Shown here: positions 8,630-16,049 of the stretch, piece after piece
Layout of the letters: each line of letters opens with the position of its first letter
Position numbering within the stretch: position 1 is the first letter of the stretch
NCBI GenBank assembly: GCA_022616275.1
Contig: JAKEFB010000033.1
Location: 25,455 to 89,454 of the forward strand
Length of the DNA stretch: 64,000 nucleotides
Direction of reading: 5' to 3'
From: Chloroflexota bacterium
GTDB lineage: Bacteria; Chloroflexota; Anaerolineae; Promineifilales; Promineifilaceae
Position numbers and translations under genes: made by a program
The notes under the pieces: model-generated
What the model was told of the DNA's origin: nothing
Seen by the model: only the letters and a program-made list of their open reading frames with translations
Databases searched by the model: none

Positions 8630-8917
8630 ATGACGGAAGCATTGGGAATGATTGAGTGCCGCAGTTTTGCGGCGATGGTCGAGGCCTCGGATGCGATGGT
8701 CAAGGCCGCCCGCGTTGAGCTGGTAGGCTACGAAAAGACCGGCGGCGGTTTCGTCACGGCCATTGTCCGGGGGGACGTGGCCGCCGTCAAGGCCGCCGTC
8801 GAAGCCGGCATGCGCGGCGCCGAAAAGGTGGGCGAAGTGGTTTCTGTCCATGTCATCCCGCGCCCGCACGCCAACGTAGACCAGGCCCTGCCTCTCGGCC
8901 GGCAAAGCAGCGAATAA
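8630..8917 (+). CDS. BMC-H shell protein (hexamer)
   Basis: The 95-residue single-BMC-domain protein of PduA/EutM type has '[21 protein letters not shown]', '[15 protein letters not shown]' and a C-terminal '[14 protein letters not shown]' that are all diagnostic. Hexamers tile the facets of the shell and form the small-molecule pores. It is the only BMC-H in the locus, so it should be the main facet protein. It has the strongest ribosome site of the operon (AAGGAGGAATTT before ATG). Hairpin-forming arrays flank the gene on both sides, which would suit separate control of its mRNA level. Confidence 0.97.
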   Translation: MTEALGMIECRSFAAMVEASDAMVKAARVELVGYEKTGGGFVTAIVRGDVAAVKAAVEAGMRGAEKVGEVVSVHVIPRPHANVDQALPLGRQSSE

Positions 8918-8996
8918 ATTTGGATTTTAGATTGCCGGTTTTGGATTTGCGTTCAATCCAAAATCTAAAATCTAAAATCTAAAATCCGAAATCGCC
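8918..8996. repeat. Heptamer array hairpin between BMC-H and BMC-P
   Basis: The left arm has TTGGATT/TTAGATT units. The right arm is a run of AAAATCT (three times) and related units (AAAATCC, GAAATCG). The arms are inverted relative to each other. The array ends directly at the ATG of the next gene, leaving no Shine-Dalgarno sequence there. Confidence 0.7.
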
Positions 8997-9320
8997 ATGT
9001 TTTTGGGTAAAGTTGTTGGCACGCTGGTTGCTTCCCGCAAAGAAGCCTCACTGGAAGGGCTGAAGTTCCTCGTCGTCCGCCGCCTGACCATTGACAACGA
9101 AGAGACCCCCGGCTACGTGGTCGCGGCCGACGCCGTTGGCGCAGGTTTGGGTGAGGTCGTTATGGTGGCCACCGGCAGCTCGGCCCGCCAGACCCGGCTC
9201 ACCGACAAGCGCCCCGCCGACGCCGTGATTATGGCTATCGTGGACACGTGGGAAGTCAACGGCGAGGAGAAATACCGGAAGGAATCCCTGCCCGAAGAGT
9301 CCTTCCCTGACGAGAGATGA
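8997..9320 (+). CDS. BMC-P shell vertex protein (EutN/CcmL family)
   Basis: The 107-residue protein starts with the family signature '[15 protein letters not shown]' and continues '[12 protein letters not shown]', '[23 protein letters not shown]' and '[12 protein letters not shown]'. Pentamers cap the vertices of the microcompartment shell. Its C-terminus has a charged extension beyond the core fold. The start is fixed by this signature, although no ribosome site is visible because a repeat array abuts it. The end overlaps the nucleotidyltransferase gene by 4 bp. Confidence 0.95.
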   Translation: MFLGKVVGTLVASRKEASLEGLKFLVVRRLTIDNEETPGYVVAADAVGAGLGEVVMVATGSSARQTRLTDKRPADAVIMAIVDTWEVNGEEKYRKESLPEESFPDER

Positions 9321-10213
9321 CACCGGCTACCAAACTGAAGCGAAAAGAGTTAGAACTCTTTGTCGAACGGGTCCTGTCCCACGAGTCAACAGTCGAGGGC
9401 GTGGTCGGTATTGGCAGTATAGCTACCGGCCGGATGCGCCCCGATTCGGACATAGACGCCGTCGTCTTCCTGGACCCGTTGGACTGGTACGTTGTCCCGG
9501 CCGAATTTATCTGGCGGCCGTCGGACAGCACTTTTCACAGCATTTTTACCGGCGACCCCGAGGTGCGAAGTGAAGGCATCCAGCTCAACTGTATTCGCCT
9601 GGGGCTGCGGCAATGGGCCAACCGTCTCTTTGATTGGCCGGAGCCACGCCGGGCCGAGTTGAGCGCCGGCTGGATCGTATTCGACCGTAAAGGCGTGATT
9701 GCCCCCATGATCGCCGAGCGGACGGCCTACTCGGAAATACTGCGCCAGGAGCGGCTGGACGAGGCCATTACCTGGCTGGACCAACACCTGGGTGGCGACA
9801 GGCCGGCCGTGCGCTGGGATACGTTGGGGCCGGCCGTGGCTCATGATCGGTTGGAGGCGGCCTACCATTACCTGGTCCAGGCCCTCTTTGCCTATAACCG
9901 CCACTGGCTGCCCTGGCGCAACCGGCAAATGGACAGCCTGCTGCAACTGCCCTGGCTGCCGGAAAACTTTGCCGCGCGCATGCTGCTGGCCGCTAATGCG
10001 CCCTCGGTGGATCAGAAAGGCTACCTGGCCCGCGCCGAAGAGCTGCGCAGCCTTTTTAACGACTTGCTGGAACGGTTAACCGCCGGCGGCGACTATTCGG
10101 CCGCCCCTATTGACCAGGCCTTCATCCGCGGCCACAGCGAACCGGGCTACGCCTGGAATATGGACGACTGGAACACCGAAAAGCTGCGCCGCTTCCTGGA
10201 GGATCATCTTTAA
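9317..10213 (+). CDS. Nucleotidyltransferase-fold protein within the BMC operon
   Basis: In the 298-residue protein, residues ~25-60 show the polymerase-beta-like nucleotidyltransferase motif: G33-S34 followed by D45-I-D47 ('[20 protein letters not shown]'). A helical C-terminal half ('[25 protein letters not shown]') resembles the substrate-binding part of aminoglycoside-nucleotidyltransferase-like proteins. It would transfer a nucleoside monophosphate to an unknown acceptor. The ATGA overlap with the BMC-P gene and tight packing before the aldehyde dehydrogenase show it belongs to the operon. A role in the pathway, for example nucleotidylation of a sugar phosphate or protein, is only a guess. 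Confidence 0.8.
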   Translation: MTPATKLKRKELELFVERVLSHESTVEGVVGIGSIATGRMRPDSDIDAVVFLDPLDWYVVPAEFIWRPSDSTFHSIFTGDPEVRSEGIQLNCIRLGLRQWANRLFDWPEPRRAELSAGWIVFDRKGVIAPMIAERTAYSEILRQERLDEAITWLDQHLGGDRPAVRWDTLGPAVAHDRLEAAYHYLVQALFAYNRHWLPWRNRQMDSLLQLPWLPENFAARMLLAANAPSVDQKGYLARAEELRSLFNDLLERLTAGGDYSAAPIDQAFIRGHSEPGYAWNMDDWNTEKLRRFLEDHL

Positions 10214-10238
10214 GAGGTAATTGGGTAATTGGGTAACT

Positions 10239-11708
10239 ATGTTAGACGACACCCAAATACAAGCCATCATTGACCGGGTGATGCGGGAAGTGGGCCAGAA
10301 TGCCCCACCCCCACCGCCCCCCGAGCCGGCGCGGCGTAAAAGCAACCCAGGTTACGGCGCGCCGGAGCCGGAAACGCCTGGCCAGCACGGCGTCTTTGCC
10401 ACCCTGGACGAAGCCGTGGCCGCGGCCGAGGCTGCCTTCCGCCGTCTGGATGCCCTGCCTCTGACCATTCGCAAAGACATGGTCGCCCACATGCGCCAGG
10501 CTGCCCGGGAATACGCTACCGTTCTGGCCGAAATGGCCCACAGCGAAACGGGCATGGGCCGGGTAGAGGACAAGACCTTAAAAAATATCCTCAACGCCGA
10601 TAAGACCCAGGGACCGGAGGCGCTAGAAACGGAAGCCTGGAGCGGCGACCACGGCCTGACCATCACCGAGTACGCTCCCTACGGCGTTATTGGCGCGTTG
10701 ACGCCCAGTACCAACCCCACCAGCACTGTCATTTGCAATGCCATTGCCATGGTCTCGGCCGGGAACGCCGTCGTTTTTAACGCCCACCCCAGCGCCAAGG
10801 GTTGCGCCAACACTGTTGTCCAGATTTTAAATCAGGCTATTCAGAAGGCGGGCGGCCCACCCAATCTGCTCGCCTGTGTCGCTGACCCGACCCTGGAATC
10901 GGCTACCGCTCTGATGCATCACGCCGGCATTCGCCTGCTGGTCGTCACTGGCGGCATTGGCGTCGTCCGGGCGGCCATGCAGAGCGGCAAGCGCGCCGTT
11001 TGCGCCGGGCCGGGCAACCCGCCGGTGGTGGTGGACGAAACGGCCGACGTTGAGCAAGCCGGCCGGGACGTCGTCGTCGGCGGCTCTTTTGACAACAACA
11101 TCGTCTGCACCACCGAAAAAGAGACTTTTGCCGTAGACGCCATCTGCGACCAGCTCATCGAAGTCATGACCCGCCACGGAGCGGTGAAAATCAACAGTTG
11201 GCAGTTTGAGCGGCTGTGGAAGATCGTGACCGTCAAGAGCCGGGGGCCGGGTAAGCCGGCCGACATGAACAAAGAGTTTATCGGCAAAAATGCCGGCGTC
11301 TTGCTCCGCGAGATTGGCATTTCGGCCGGGCCGGAAGCGCGCCAGATTGTTGTCGAGGTAGACCGCGACCACCCGGTGGTCTGGTCCGAGCAGATGATGC
11401 CTATTATGCCTGTGGTCCGGGTCCGCAGCGCCGACGAGGGCATTGACCTGGCTGTGGCCGCCGAGCATGGCTTTCGCCACACGGCGGTTATGCACTCCAA
11501 AAATCTGGACAATCTTAGCCGGATGGCCCGGGTCATAAATTGCAGTATCTTTGTCAAGAACGGTCCCAACCTGGCCGGTTTAGGGTATGGCGGTGAAGGC
11601 TACTGTTCTTTCACCATTGCCAGCCCGACCGGCGAGGGGCTGACCGGGCCGCGCAGCTTCAGCCGGTTGCGGCGCTGCGCCCTGATTGACGCTTTCCGCA
11701 TTGTTTAA
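10239..11708 (+). CDS. BMC-associated aldehyde dehydrogenase (PduP/EutE-like, CoA-acylating)
   Basis: The 489-residue protein begins with an encapsulation-type helix ('DTQIQAIIDRVMREVGQ') and a poly-Pro linker, then an aldehyde-dehydrogenase domain from ~50. The nucleophile is Cys290 in 'DNNIVCTTEKE'; 'ALTPSTNPTSTVICNAIAMVSAGNAVV' marks the acylating PduP/EutE/AdhE-like branch. It should convert the acetaldehyde made by DeoC to acetyl-CoA with NAD+ and CoA. ATG 10239 is chosen because the targeting helix starts there; upstream is a short TAATTGGG repeat and no clear ribosome site. Confidence 0.94.
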   Translation: MLDDTQIQAIIDRVMREVGQNAPPPPPPEPARRKSNPGYGAPEPETPGQHGVFATLDEAVAAAEAAFRRLDALPLTIRKDMVAHMRQAAREYATVLAEMAHSETGMGRVEDKTLKNILNADKTQGPEALETEAWSGDHGLTITEYAPYGVIGALTPSTNPTSTVICNAIAMVSAGNAVVFNAHPSAKGCANTVVQILNQAIQKAGGPPNLLACVADPTLESATALMHHAGIRLLVVTGGIGVVRAAMQSGKRAVCAGPGNPPVVVDETADVEQAGRDVVVGGSFDNNIVCTTEKETFAVDAICDQLIEVMTRHGAVKINSWQFERLWKIVTVKSRGPGKPADMNKEFIGKNAGVLLREIGISAGPEARQIVVEVDRDHPVVWSEQMMPIMPVVRVRSADEGIDLAVAAEHGFRHTAVMHSKNLDNLSRMARVINCSIFVKNGPNLAGLGYGGEGYCSFTIASPTGEGLTGPRSFSRLRRCALIDAFRIV

Positions 11709-11770
11709 GGGGTTGTCAGGCGCAGGACGCGCAAGATGGAACGCGGCGTCCTATTTCTTGAGGAGACAGG

Positions 11771-12298
11771 ATGGCTTATAGTCGCTTGATAAATATGGAT
11801 ATTTTTACCGACGCCTACCGGGTCACCGGCCGGGCCGAGGTGGGGGCTGGTGGCATTCATGCCGAGCTGGGCAATCCCAACACCGATTTCCTTGAGTTGC
11901 ACGAAGCCTATATCTCCCGTATCCACCAGCCAGGCGAAATTATTTCCAGTTATAAGCAAGGTTCTTTCCGCAAGGAAAACATTAACTTTATCGTTTTACA
12001 GGACAGGCGCGATGGCATTCCCGTGGGCAGCAGCCACGGCCGTTCCGTTTTCACCCGGGGGCGCTCGGCCGGCATCTTTCTGACCGTGCCCTCGTTTGAG
12101 ATCCACGGTGAGGTCATGCACGAAGGCAAGATGACCCCTGGCGCTATCCTGGTCCAGTCTATTGGCCGGTTCCAGCCCATTTTTGCGGCCAAGGCCCTGG
12201 CTTCGCTGTATCCTGACATTTCTTATAGCGGTGATTTGATCCTGGTCCACAAAGACCGGATCGGTATTTTCTGTCTCAGCAGCGGCGGAGAATTGTAA
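11771..12298 (+). CDS. Unknown 175-aa protein with internal duplication, BMC operon
   Basis: No family is firmly recognised. Two halves look alike: residues ~8-80 ('YRVTGRAEVGAGGIHAELG', 'FIVLQDRRDG') and ~105-175 ('FEIHGEVMHEGKMTPGAIL', 'LILVHKDRIGIF'). Each reads as beta strands, a helical middle and a closing 'xIxVxxDRxGI' strand. The protein is soluble and lacks a signal peptide. AGGAG precedes the ATG. It sits between the aldehyde dehydrogenase and the CpaE-like ATPase (18 bp gap), so it may work with that ATPase. Confidence 0.75.
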   Translation: MAYSRLINMDIFTDAYRVTGRAEVGAGGIHAELGNPNTDFLELHEAYISRIHQPGEIISSYKQGSFRKENINFIVLQDRRDGIPVGSSHGRSVFTRGRSAGIFLTVPSFEIHGEVMHEGKMTPGAILVQSIGRFQPIFAAKALASLYPDISYSGDLILVHKDRIGIFCLSSGGEL

Positions 12299-12316
12299 CA
12301 AAGGGAGAGTACGCGA

Positions 12317-13444
12317 GTGGCCAATATTTTCGTGATTGACGACGACGATCAGCTTCTGCGCATGGTCGGCCTTATGCTGGAACGAGGCGGCCATACGCCA
12401 ACGTTGATCAGTAATCCCGCCAAAGGGATGGAGCGAATCAAAGAAGAAAAGCCGGATTTGCTGGTCCTGGACGTGATGATGCCCGGGATGAGTGGGCACG
12501 ACGTCTGCCGACAAATCCGGGCCGACAAAGAGCTAGGCAACCTACCCATTCTGATCCTGACGGCCCGCTCTCAGGAAGTAGACCGGGTGGCTGCCCTCAA
12601 GAGCGGGGCCAATGATTACCTGAGCAAGCCGGTCACCTCCCAGGAATTAATCGAGCGGGTGGACGACCTTCTGGCGCACGGCAAATCCGGCAAGGGCGCG
12701 CCGCAAGAGGGCACTATCGTCTGCCTGATGAGCATGCGCGGCGGCGTCGGCCGGACAACGCTGGCCGTTAACCTGGCCGCCGCCCTGCGCCGCATCAGCC
12801 AGGCCGAGGTCTGCCTGGTGGACTTATCCCCTTCGGGCGGCCAGGCGGTCATGCACCTCCGGCTGCAGGCCAGGAACAACTGGGCCAACCTGCTGTCGCC
12901 TGACGGCCTGGACTGGGAAGAGCTGAAGAAAAATCTCACCATTCACCAGTCCGGGTTGCGGCTGCTGGCAGCACCCAACCTGCCCCAATCTTCTCTGACG
13001 CCCCCGGCCGACGTGACCACCGAGTTCCTGAAGCTGCTGCGGGAGAACATGGCTGCGGTGGTCATTGATTTACCGCCGATGTTGAGCCCGGCAGTGCGCG
13101 CCGCCCTGGCCGCCTCGGACATGGTCCTGCACGTGGTCACGCCGGAGGTTATTTCGGTCCAAATGGCCGTCCAGGCCAACCGGGCCTTGACGACGACCGG
13201 TATCAACTTGAAGCAGCGCTCCCACATTCTGAACCAGGTCTGGGCTGAAGCCCAATTGCCCCAGGCGGCCGTCGAGCGCGGCCTGGGCGCGCGTCTGGCT
13301 TTCCAGATTAGTTACGACGCCAACCAGCCCCGCGCTCTGGCCCAGGGTGTGCCCCTTACCTTGACCTCGGCCCAGTCGCCGCTGCCGGTCGTCATGCGGC
13401 GCATGGCCGAGGCCATCTGGCAGCGTGTTGCCCAGAGCACCTGA
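12317..13444 (+). CDS. Receiver domain fused to ParA/MinD-like ATPase (CpaE-like)
   Basis: The 375-residue protein has a response-regulator receiver domain at residues 1-~120 (acidic pocket D8-D10, phospho-acceptor D52, K104). A SIMIBI-class ATPase of CpaE/MinD type follows from ~132. Its deviant Walker A is 141-RGGVGRTT-148, in which both usual Lys positions are Arg; 'VCLVDLSPSGG' and 'AAVVIDLPPML' are the following strands. CpaE-type proteins localise machinery such as pili. Inside a BMC operon it could position or regulate compartments as McdA does for carboxysomes, which is inference. GTG start with GGGAG 9 nt upstream. Confidence 0.88.
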   Translation: MANIFVIDDDDQLLRMVGLMLERGGHTPTLISNPAKGMERIKEEKPDLLVLDVMMPGMSGHDVCRQIRADKELGNLPILILTARSQEVDRVAALKSGANDYLSKPVTSQELIERVDDLLAHGKSGKGAPQEGTIVCLMSMRGGVGRTTLAVNLAAALRRISQAEVCLVDLSPSGGQAVMHLRLQARNNWANLLSPDGLDWEELKKNLTIHQSGLRLLAAPNLPQSSLTPPADVTTEFLKLLRENMAAVVIDLPPMLSPAVRAALAASDMVLHVVTPEVISVQMAVQANRALTTTGINLKQRSHILNQVWAEAQLPQAAVERGLGARLAFQISYDANQPRALAQGVPLTLTSAQSPLPVVMRRMAEAIWQRVAQST

Positions 13445-13461
13445 ACGATCACCCTGCCCAT

Positions 13462-14049
13462 ATGGCCTATCCTGCGCTTGCCCTGCTCGAATTTAACAGC
13501 ATCGCCGCCGGCATTCAGGCTGGCGACGCCATGGTCAAGCGCGCCCCGATTGAGCAAATTCAGGCCGGAACCGTCCAGCCAGGCCATTACCTGGTCCTGG
13601 TCACCGGGGACGTGGCCTCGGTCGAGGAGGCGGTCGCCATTGGCCGGGAAGTGGGCCAGGCGACGTTACTGGACGTGGTCTTCCTGCCGGACGTCCATCC
13701 TGGGGTAGTTTCCGGCCTGGCTGGCGGCCGCGAACCGGCCGAAGCGGACGCCCTGGGTGTGGTCGAAACGCAGAGCGTGGCCGCCGCCATCCGGGCCGCC
13801 GACGCCGGCCTGAAAGGGGCTGAAGTCACCCTATGGCAGTTGCGTCTGGCCGACGGGCTGGGCGGCAAGGGGCTGGCTCTCTTTGCCGGCCTGGTAGCCA
13901 ACGTCGAGGCGGCCGTGGAAATTGGCGTCGGCCGGGTCGGCGAGCAACTGGTGCGGCAGGTAATCATTCCCCAGTTGCACGCCGAGATGCGCCAGAACGT
14001 CGCCCACAGCACCCGCTTCGGCGACCATTTTGACTGGCGCCCGGCATAA
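13462..14049 (+). CDS. BMC-T shell protein (tandem BMC domains)
   Basis: The 195-residue protein has two clear BMC domains: ~4-85 ('ALALLEFNSIAAGIQAGDAMVKRAP', 'LVTGDVASVEEAVAIG') and ~98-180 ('ALGVVETQSVAAAIRAADAGLKGA', 'FAGLVANVEAAVEIGV'). Trimers form pseudohexameric facet tiles. It differs strongly from the other BMC-T at 7909. It starts 17 bp after the CpaE-like gene with no strong ribosome site, suggesting translational coupling. A repeat array follows its stop. Confidence 0.96.
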   Translation: MAYPALALLEFNSIAAGIQAGDAMVKRAPIEQIQAGTVQPGHYLVLVTGDVASVEEAVAIGREVGQATLLDVVFLPDVHPGVVSGLAGGREPAEADALGVVETQSVAAAIRAADAGLKGAEVTLWQLRLADGLGGKGLALFAGLVANVEAAVEIGVGRVGEQLVRQVIIPQLHAEMRQNVAHSTRFGDHFDWRPA

Positions 14050-14150
14050 GGTCAGAGATTAGAGATTGGAGATTGGAGATTAGAGTTAGAGTGGTCAAGC
14101 GACTCGCAAACTTGCAAACTCGCAGACTCGCCACTCAGTCCTCAGCACTT
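14050..14150. repeat. Heptamer/octamer arrays between BMC-T and BMC-P
   Basis: GAGATTA/GAGATTG units occur four times in tandem (about 14056-14084), followed by a second array of ACTCGC-type units (period 7-8) up to the start of the next gene. Unlike the other sites the two arrays are not clear inverted copies of each other. No ribosome site remains in front of the ATG at 14154. Confidence 0.6.
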
Positions 14151-14153
14151 CTT

Positions 14154-14429
14154 ATGCAACTCGCACGCGTCATTGGTACGGTCGTCGCCACCCAAAAATA
14201 CGAGGGCCTGGAAGGAATCAAATTCCTCGTCGTCCAGCCCTTAACCCGGCAGCAGCAGCCGCTGGGCGAGCCGGTGATAGCGGCCGACGGCACGGCCCAG
14301 GCCGGGCCGGGCGAGCTGGTCTTCATCGTCGGCAGCCGCGAGGCGGCCCAGGCCATGCCCATCAAATTTGTCCCGGTGGACCACGCCATCGTCGGCATTG
14401 TGGACGACGTCCACCAGGTGGAGGAATAA
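14154..14429 (+). CDS. BMC-P shell vertex protein (EutN/CcmL family)
   Basis: The 91-residue protein starts 'MQLARVIGTVVATQKYEGLEG' and has 'KFLVVQPL', 'VIAADGTAQAGPGELVFIVGSREA' and 'VDHAIVGIVDDV', all family hallmarks. It is a pentameric vertex protein. ATG 14154 is chosen because the family signature begins there; the upstream in-frame extension is repeat-array sequence. The stop overlaps the next start by one base (TAATG). Confidence 0.94.
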   Translation: MQLARVIGTVVATQKYEGLEGIKFLVVQPLTRQQQPLGEPVIAADGTAQAGPGELVFIVGSREAAQAMPIKFVPVDHAIVGIVDDVHQVEE

Positions 14430-14698
14430 TGTACATCGGCCGGGTCGTCGGCACGGTCGTGGCCACGATCAAAGACGAAGCCTTTCGCGGCCACAAGCTG
14501 CTTCTGGTAGACCGGCTGAGGCTGGACGGCACGGCCAGCGAGGAGTACGACATTGCTATAGACGTAGTCCAGGCCGGCGTCGGCGACCGGGTGCTGGTCA
14601 TTGACGAGGGCAACGGGGCCCGGCAAATCCTCAAGCGCGACCCGGCCCCGGTCCGGGCCGTCATCGTCGGCATTGTGGACGACGTGGAAATTGCTTGA
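14429..14698 (+). CDS. BMC-P shell vertex protein (EutN/CcmL family)
   Basis: The 89-residue third vertex protein starts 'MYIGRVVGTVVATIKDEAFRG' and continues 'KLLLVDRL', 'DIAIDVVQAGVGDRVLVIDEGNGAR' and 'VRAVIVGIVDDV'. GGAGG precedes the ATG. Three BMC-P paralogues in one locus are common in larger metabolosome loci and may form mixed or alternative vertices. This is the last BMC gene; the tRNA-Glu promoter overlaps its 3' end. Confidence 0.95.
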   Translation: MYIGRVVGTVVATIKDEAFRGHKLLLVDRLRLDGTASEEYDIAIDVVQAGVGDRVLVIDEGNGARQILKRDPAPVRAVIVGIVDDVEIA

Positions 14699-14724
14699 CC
14701 AACCGGCCGGGGGTATGGTAGAAT
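14695..14724 (+). promoter_or_regulatory. Promoter for tRNA-Glu
   Basis: TTGACC (14695-14700), an 18-nt spacer and TAGAAT (14719-14724) lie 32 nt upstream of the tRNA 5' end. The -35 box overlaps the stop codon region of the last shell gene. Confidence 0.65.
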
Positions 14725-14756
14725 GCGACCTGTTGTCTCCAAGACACTTTGTCTCC

Positions 14757-14829
14757 GCCTCCATCGTCTAGGGGACCAGGACGTAGCCCTTTCAAGGCTA
14801 AGACCGGGGTTCGAATCCCCGTGGAGGCA
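14757..14829 (+). tRNA. tRNA-Glu (anticodon TTC)
   Basis: The 73-nt cloverleaf has acceptor stem GCCTCCA/TGGAGGC with discriminator A. Anticodon stem TAGCC/GGCTA encloses loop CTTTCAA (anticodon TTC at 14791-14793), and the T arm is GGGGT/CCCGT-type pairing around TTCGAATC. It is followed by a Rho-independent terminator. Confidence 0.97.
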
Positions 14830-14833
14830 CAGG

Positions 14834-14861
14834 GCCACACCGCTGGCTGGTGTGGCTTTTT
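14834..14861 (+). terminator. Rho-independent terminator of tRNA-Glu
   Basis: GCCACACC (14834-14841) pairs with GGTGTGGC (14849-14856) around a 7-nt loop and is followed at once by a run of T. Confidence 0.88.
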
Positions 14862-14866
14862 GCTTT

Positions 14867-14942
14867 GCAATCGTTGATGGTTGATAGTTGATGGTTGGTA
14901 GAACGCTGCTATCAACTGCCAACTATTAACCATCAACTGCTC
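14867..14942. repeat. Heptamer array hairpin
   Basis: TGATGGT/TGATAGT units (left) and TATCAAC, TGCCAAC, TATTAAC, CATCAAC units (right) form inverted period-7 arrays between the tRNA terminator and the LLM oxidoreductase gene. The same unit sequence is used at 49387-49460. Confidence 0.65.
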
Positions 14943-14958
14943 CTACAGGAGTGACGTT

Positions 14959-15993
14959 ATGCGTCTAGGAATCATGTTAGGCTACGCCGCCGGCCGCATT
15001 GAGCTGCCGGTGGAGTTGGTGCAGGAAGCGGACCGGCTGGGGGTGTACGCGGTCTGGGCGGCCGAGGCCTATGGCTCGGACGCGGTGACACCAGTGGCCT
15101 GGCTCGGCCCGCTGACCCGCAACATCAAGCTGGGCACGGCCATCATGCAGATGCCCGGCCGGACGCCGGCCAACGCCGCCATGACGGCTATGACGCTCCA
15201 CCAGTTGTCTGGTGGTCGTTTCCTGATGGGACTGGGCCTCTCCGGCCCCCAGGTGGTGGAGGGCTGGCACGGCGCCAGCTACGCCCGGCCGCTGACCCGC
15301 ACCCGCGAATACGTGGACATCATCCGCCGCGTTTTCCAGCGCCGCGAGCCGCTGACCTATGACGGCCAGGTCTACCAGCTCCCCTACGACGGGCCGGACG
15401 CCACCGGGCTGGGCAAGCCGCTCAAAAGCACCCTGGGGGCCACGCCGGACATTCCCATTTACCTGGCGGCCATCGGCCCGAAAAACGTGGAGCTGGCCGC
15501 CGAAATTGCCGATGGCTGGCTGCCCATCTTCTTCTCGCCCCAGCAGTACGAGGCCAGCTACAAAGCCCATGTCGAGGCCGGCCTGGCCCGGGCCGGTAAG
15601 AGCCTGGCTAACTTTGACATTGCTCCCAGCGTCTCGGTGGTTATGGACGACAACCTGGAGGTCTGCTACAACATGCTCCGGCCGCTGCTGGCCCTCTACA
15701 TCGGCGGCATGGGCGCCAAAGGCCGCAACTTCTACAACGACCTGGCCGCCCGCTACGGTTACGAAGCGGCCGCTGCCGAGATCCAGGACCTCTACCTCTC
15801 CGGCCGGAAAGGCGAAGCGATGATGGCTGTTCCGGCCGGGCTGATTGACGACGTCGCCCTGGTTGGTCCCCGCGAACGCATCAAGGAGCGTCTGTCCCTC
15901 TGGCTGGGCGGCCCGGTGACGACGCTGAATCTGATGATCCACAACGTCGAAACGCTACGGACCGTGATCGAGCTGGTAGGCGAACTGGGGTAA
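14959..15993 (+). CDS. LLM-class (luciferase-like) F420-type oxidoreductase
   Basis: The 344-residue TIM-barrel flavin/F420 oxidoreductase shows '[26 protein letters not shown]', '[21 protein letters not shown]', '[20 protein letters not shown]' and '[19 protein letters not shown]', typical of F420-dependent LLM enzymes. The length is normal for the family. Substrates in this family range from sugar phosphates to xenobiotics and cannot be assigned here. 'TACAGGAG' lies upstream of the ATG. It stands alone between tRNA-Glu and Elp3. Confidence 0.9.
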   Translation: MRLGIMLGYAAGRIELPVELVQEADRLGVYAVWAAEAYGSDAVTPVAWLGPLTRNIKLGTAIMQMPGRTPANAAMTAMTLHQLSGGRFLMGLGLSGPQVVEGWHGASYARPLTRTREYVDIIRRVFQRREPLTYDGQVYQLPYDGPDATGLGKPLKSTLGATPDIPIYLAAIGPKNVELAAEIADGWLPIFFSPQQYEASYKAHVEAGLARAGKSLANFDIAPSVSVVMDDNLEVCYNMLRPLLALYIGGMGAKGRNFYNDLAARYGYEAAAAEIQDLYLSGRKGEAMMAVPAGLIDDVALVGPRERIKERLSLWLGGPVTTLNLMIHNVETLRTVIELVGELG

Positions 15994-16022
15994 GGGATTT
16001 TGGATTTTGGATTTTAGATTGA
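15992..16022. repeat. Single heptamer array
   Basis: Three GGATTTT units followed by AGATTGA overlap or directly follow the stop of the LLM oxidoreductase gene. There is no inverted partner nearby; unit type is like the array at 8918-8996. Confidence 0.5.
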
Positions 16023-16049
16023 GGGGTGGCGTGTTACAATGGGGGTGAG

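Noticed and set aside
8918-8996. Heptamer arrays considered as CRISPR or phage attachment sites
   Set aside because: Units are 7 bp, tandem and without spacers; no integrase or cas gene is present in the window.
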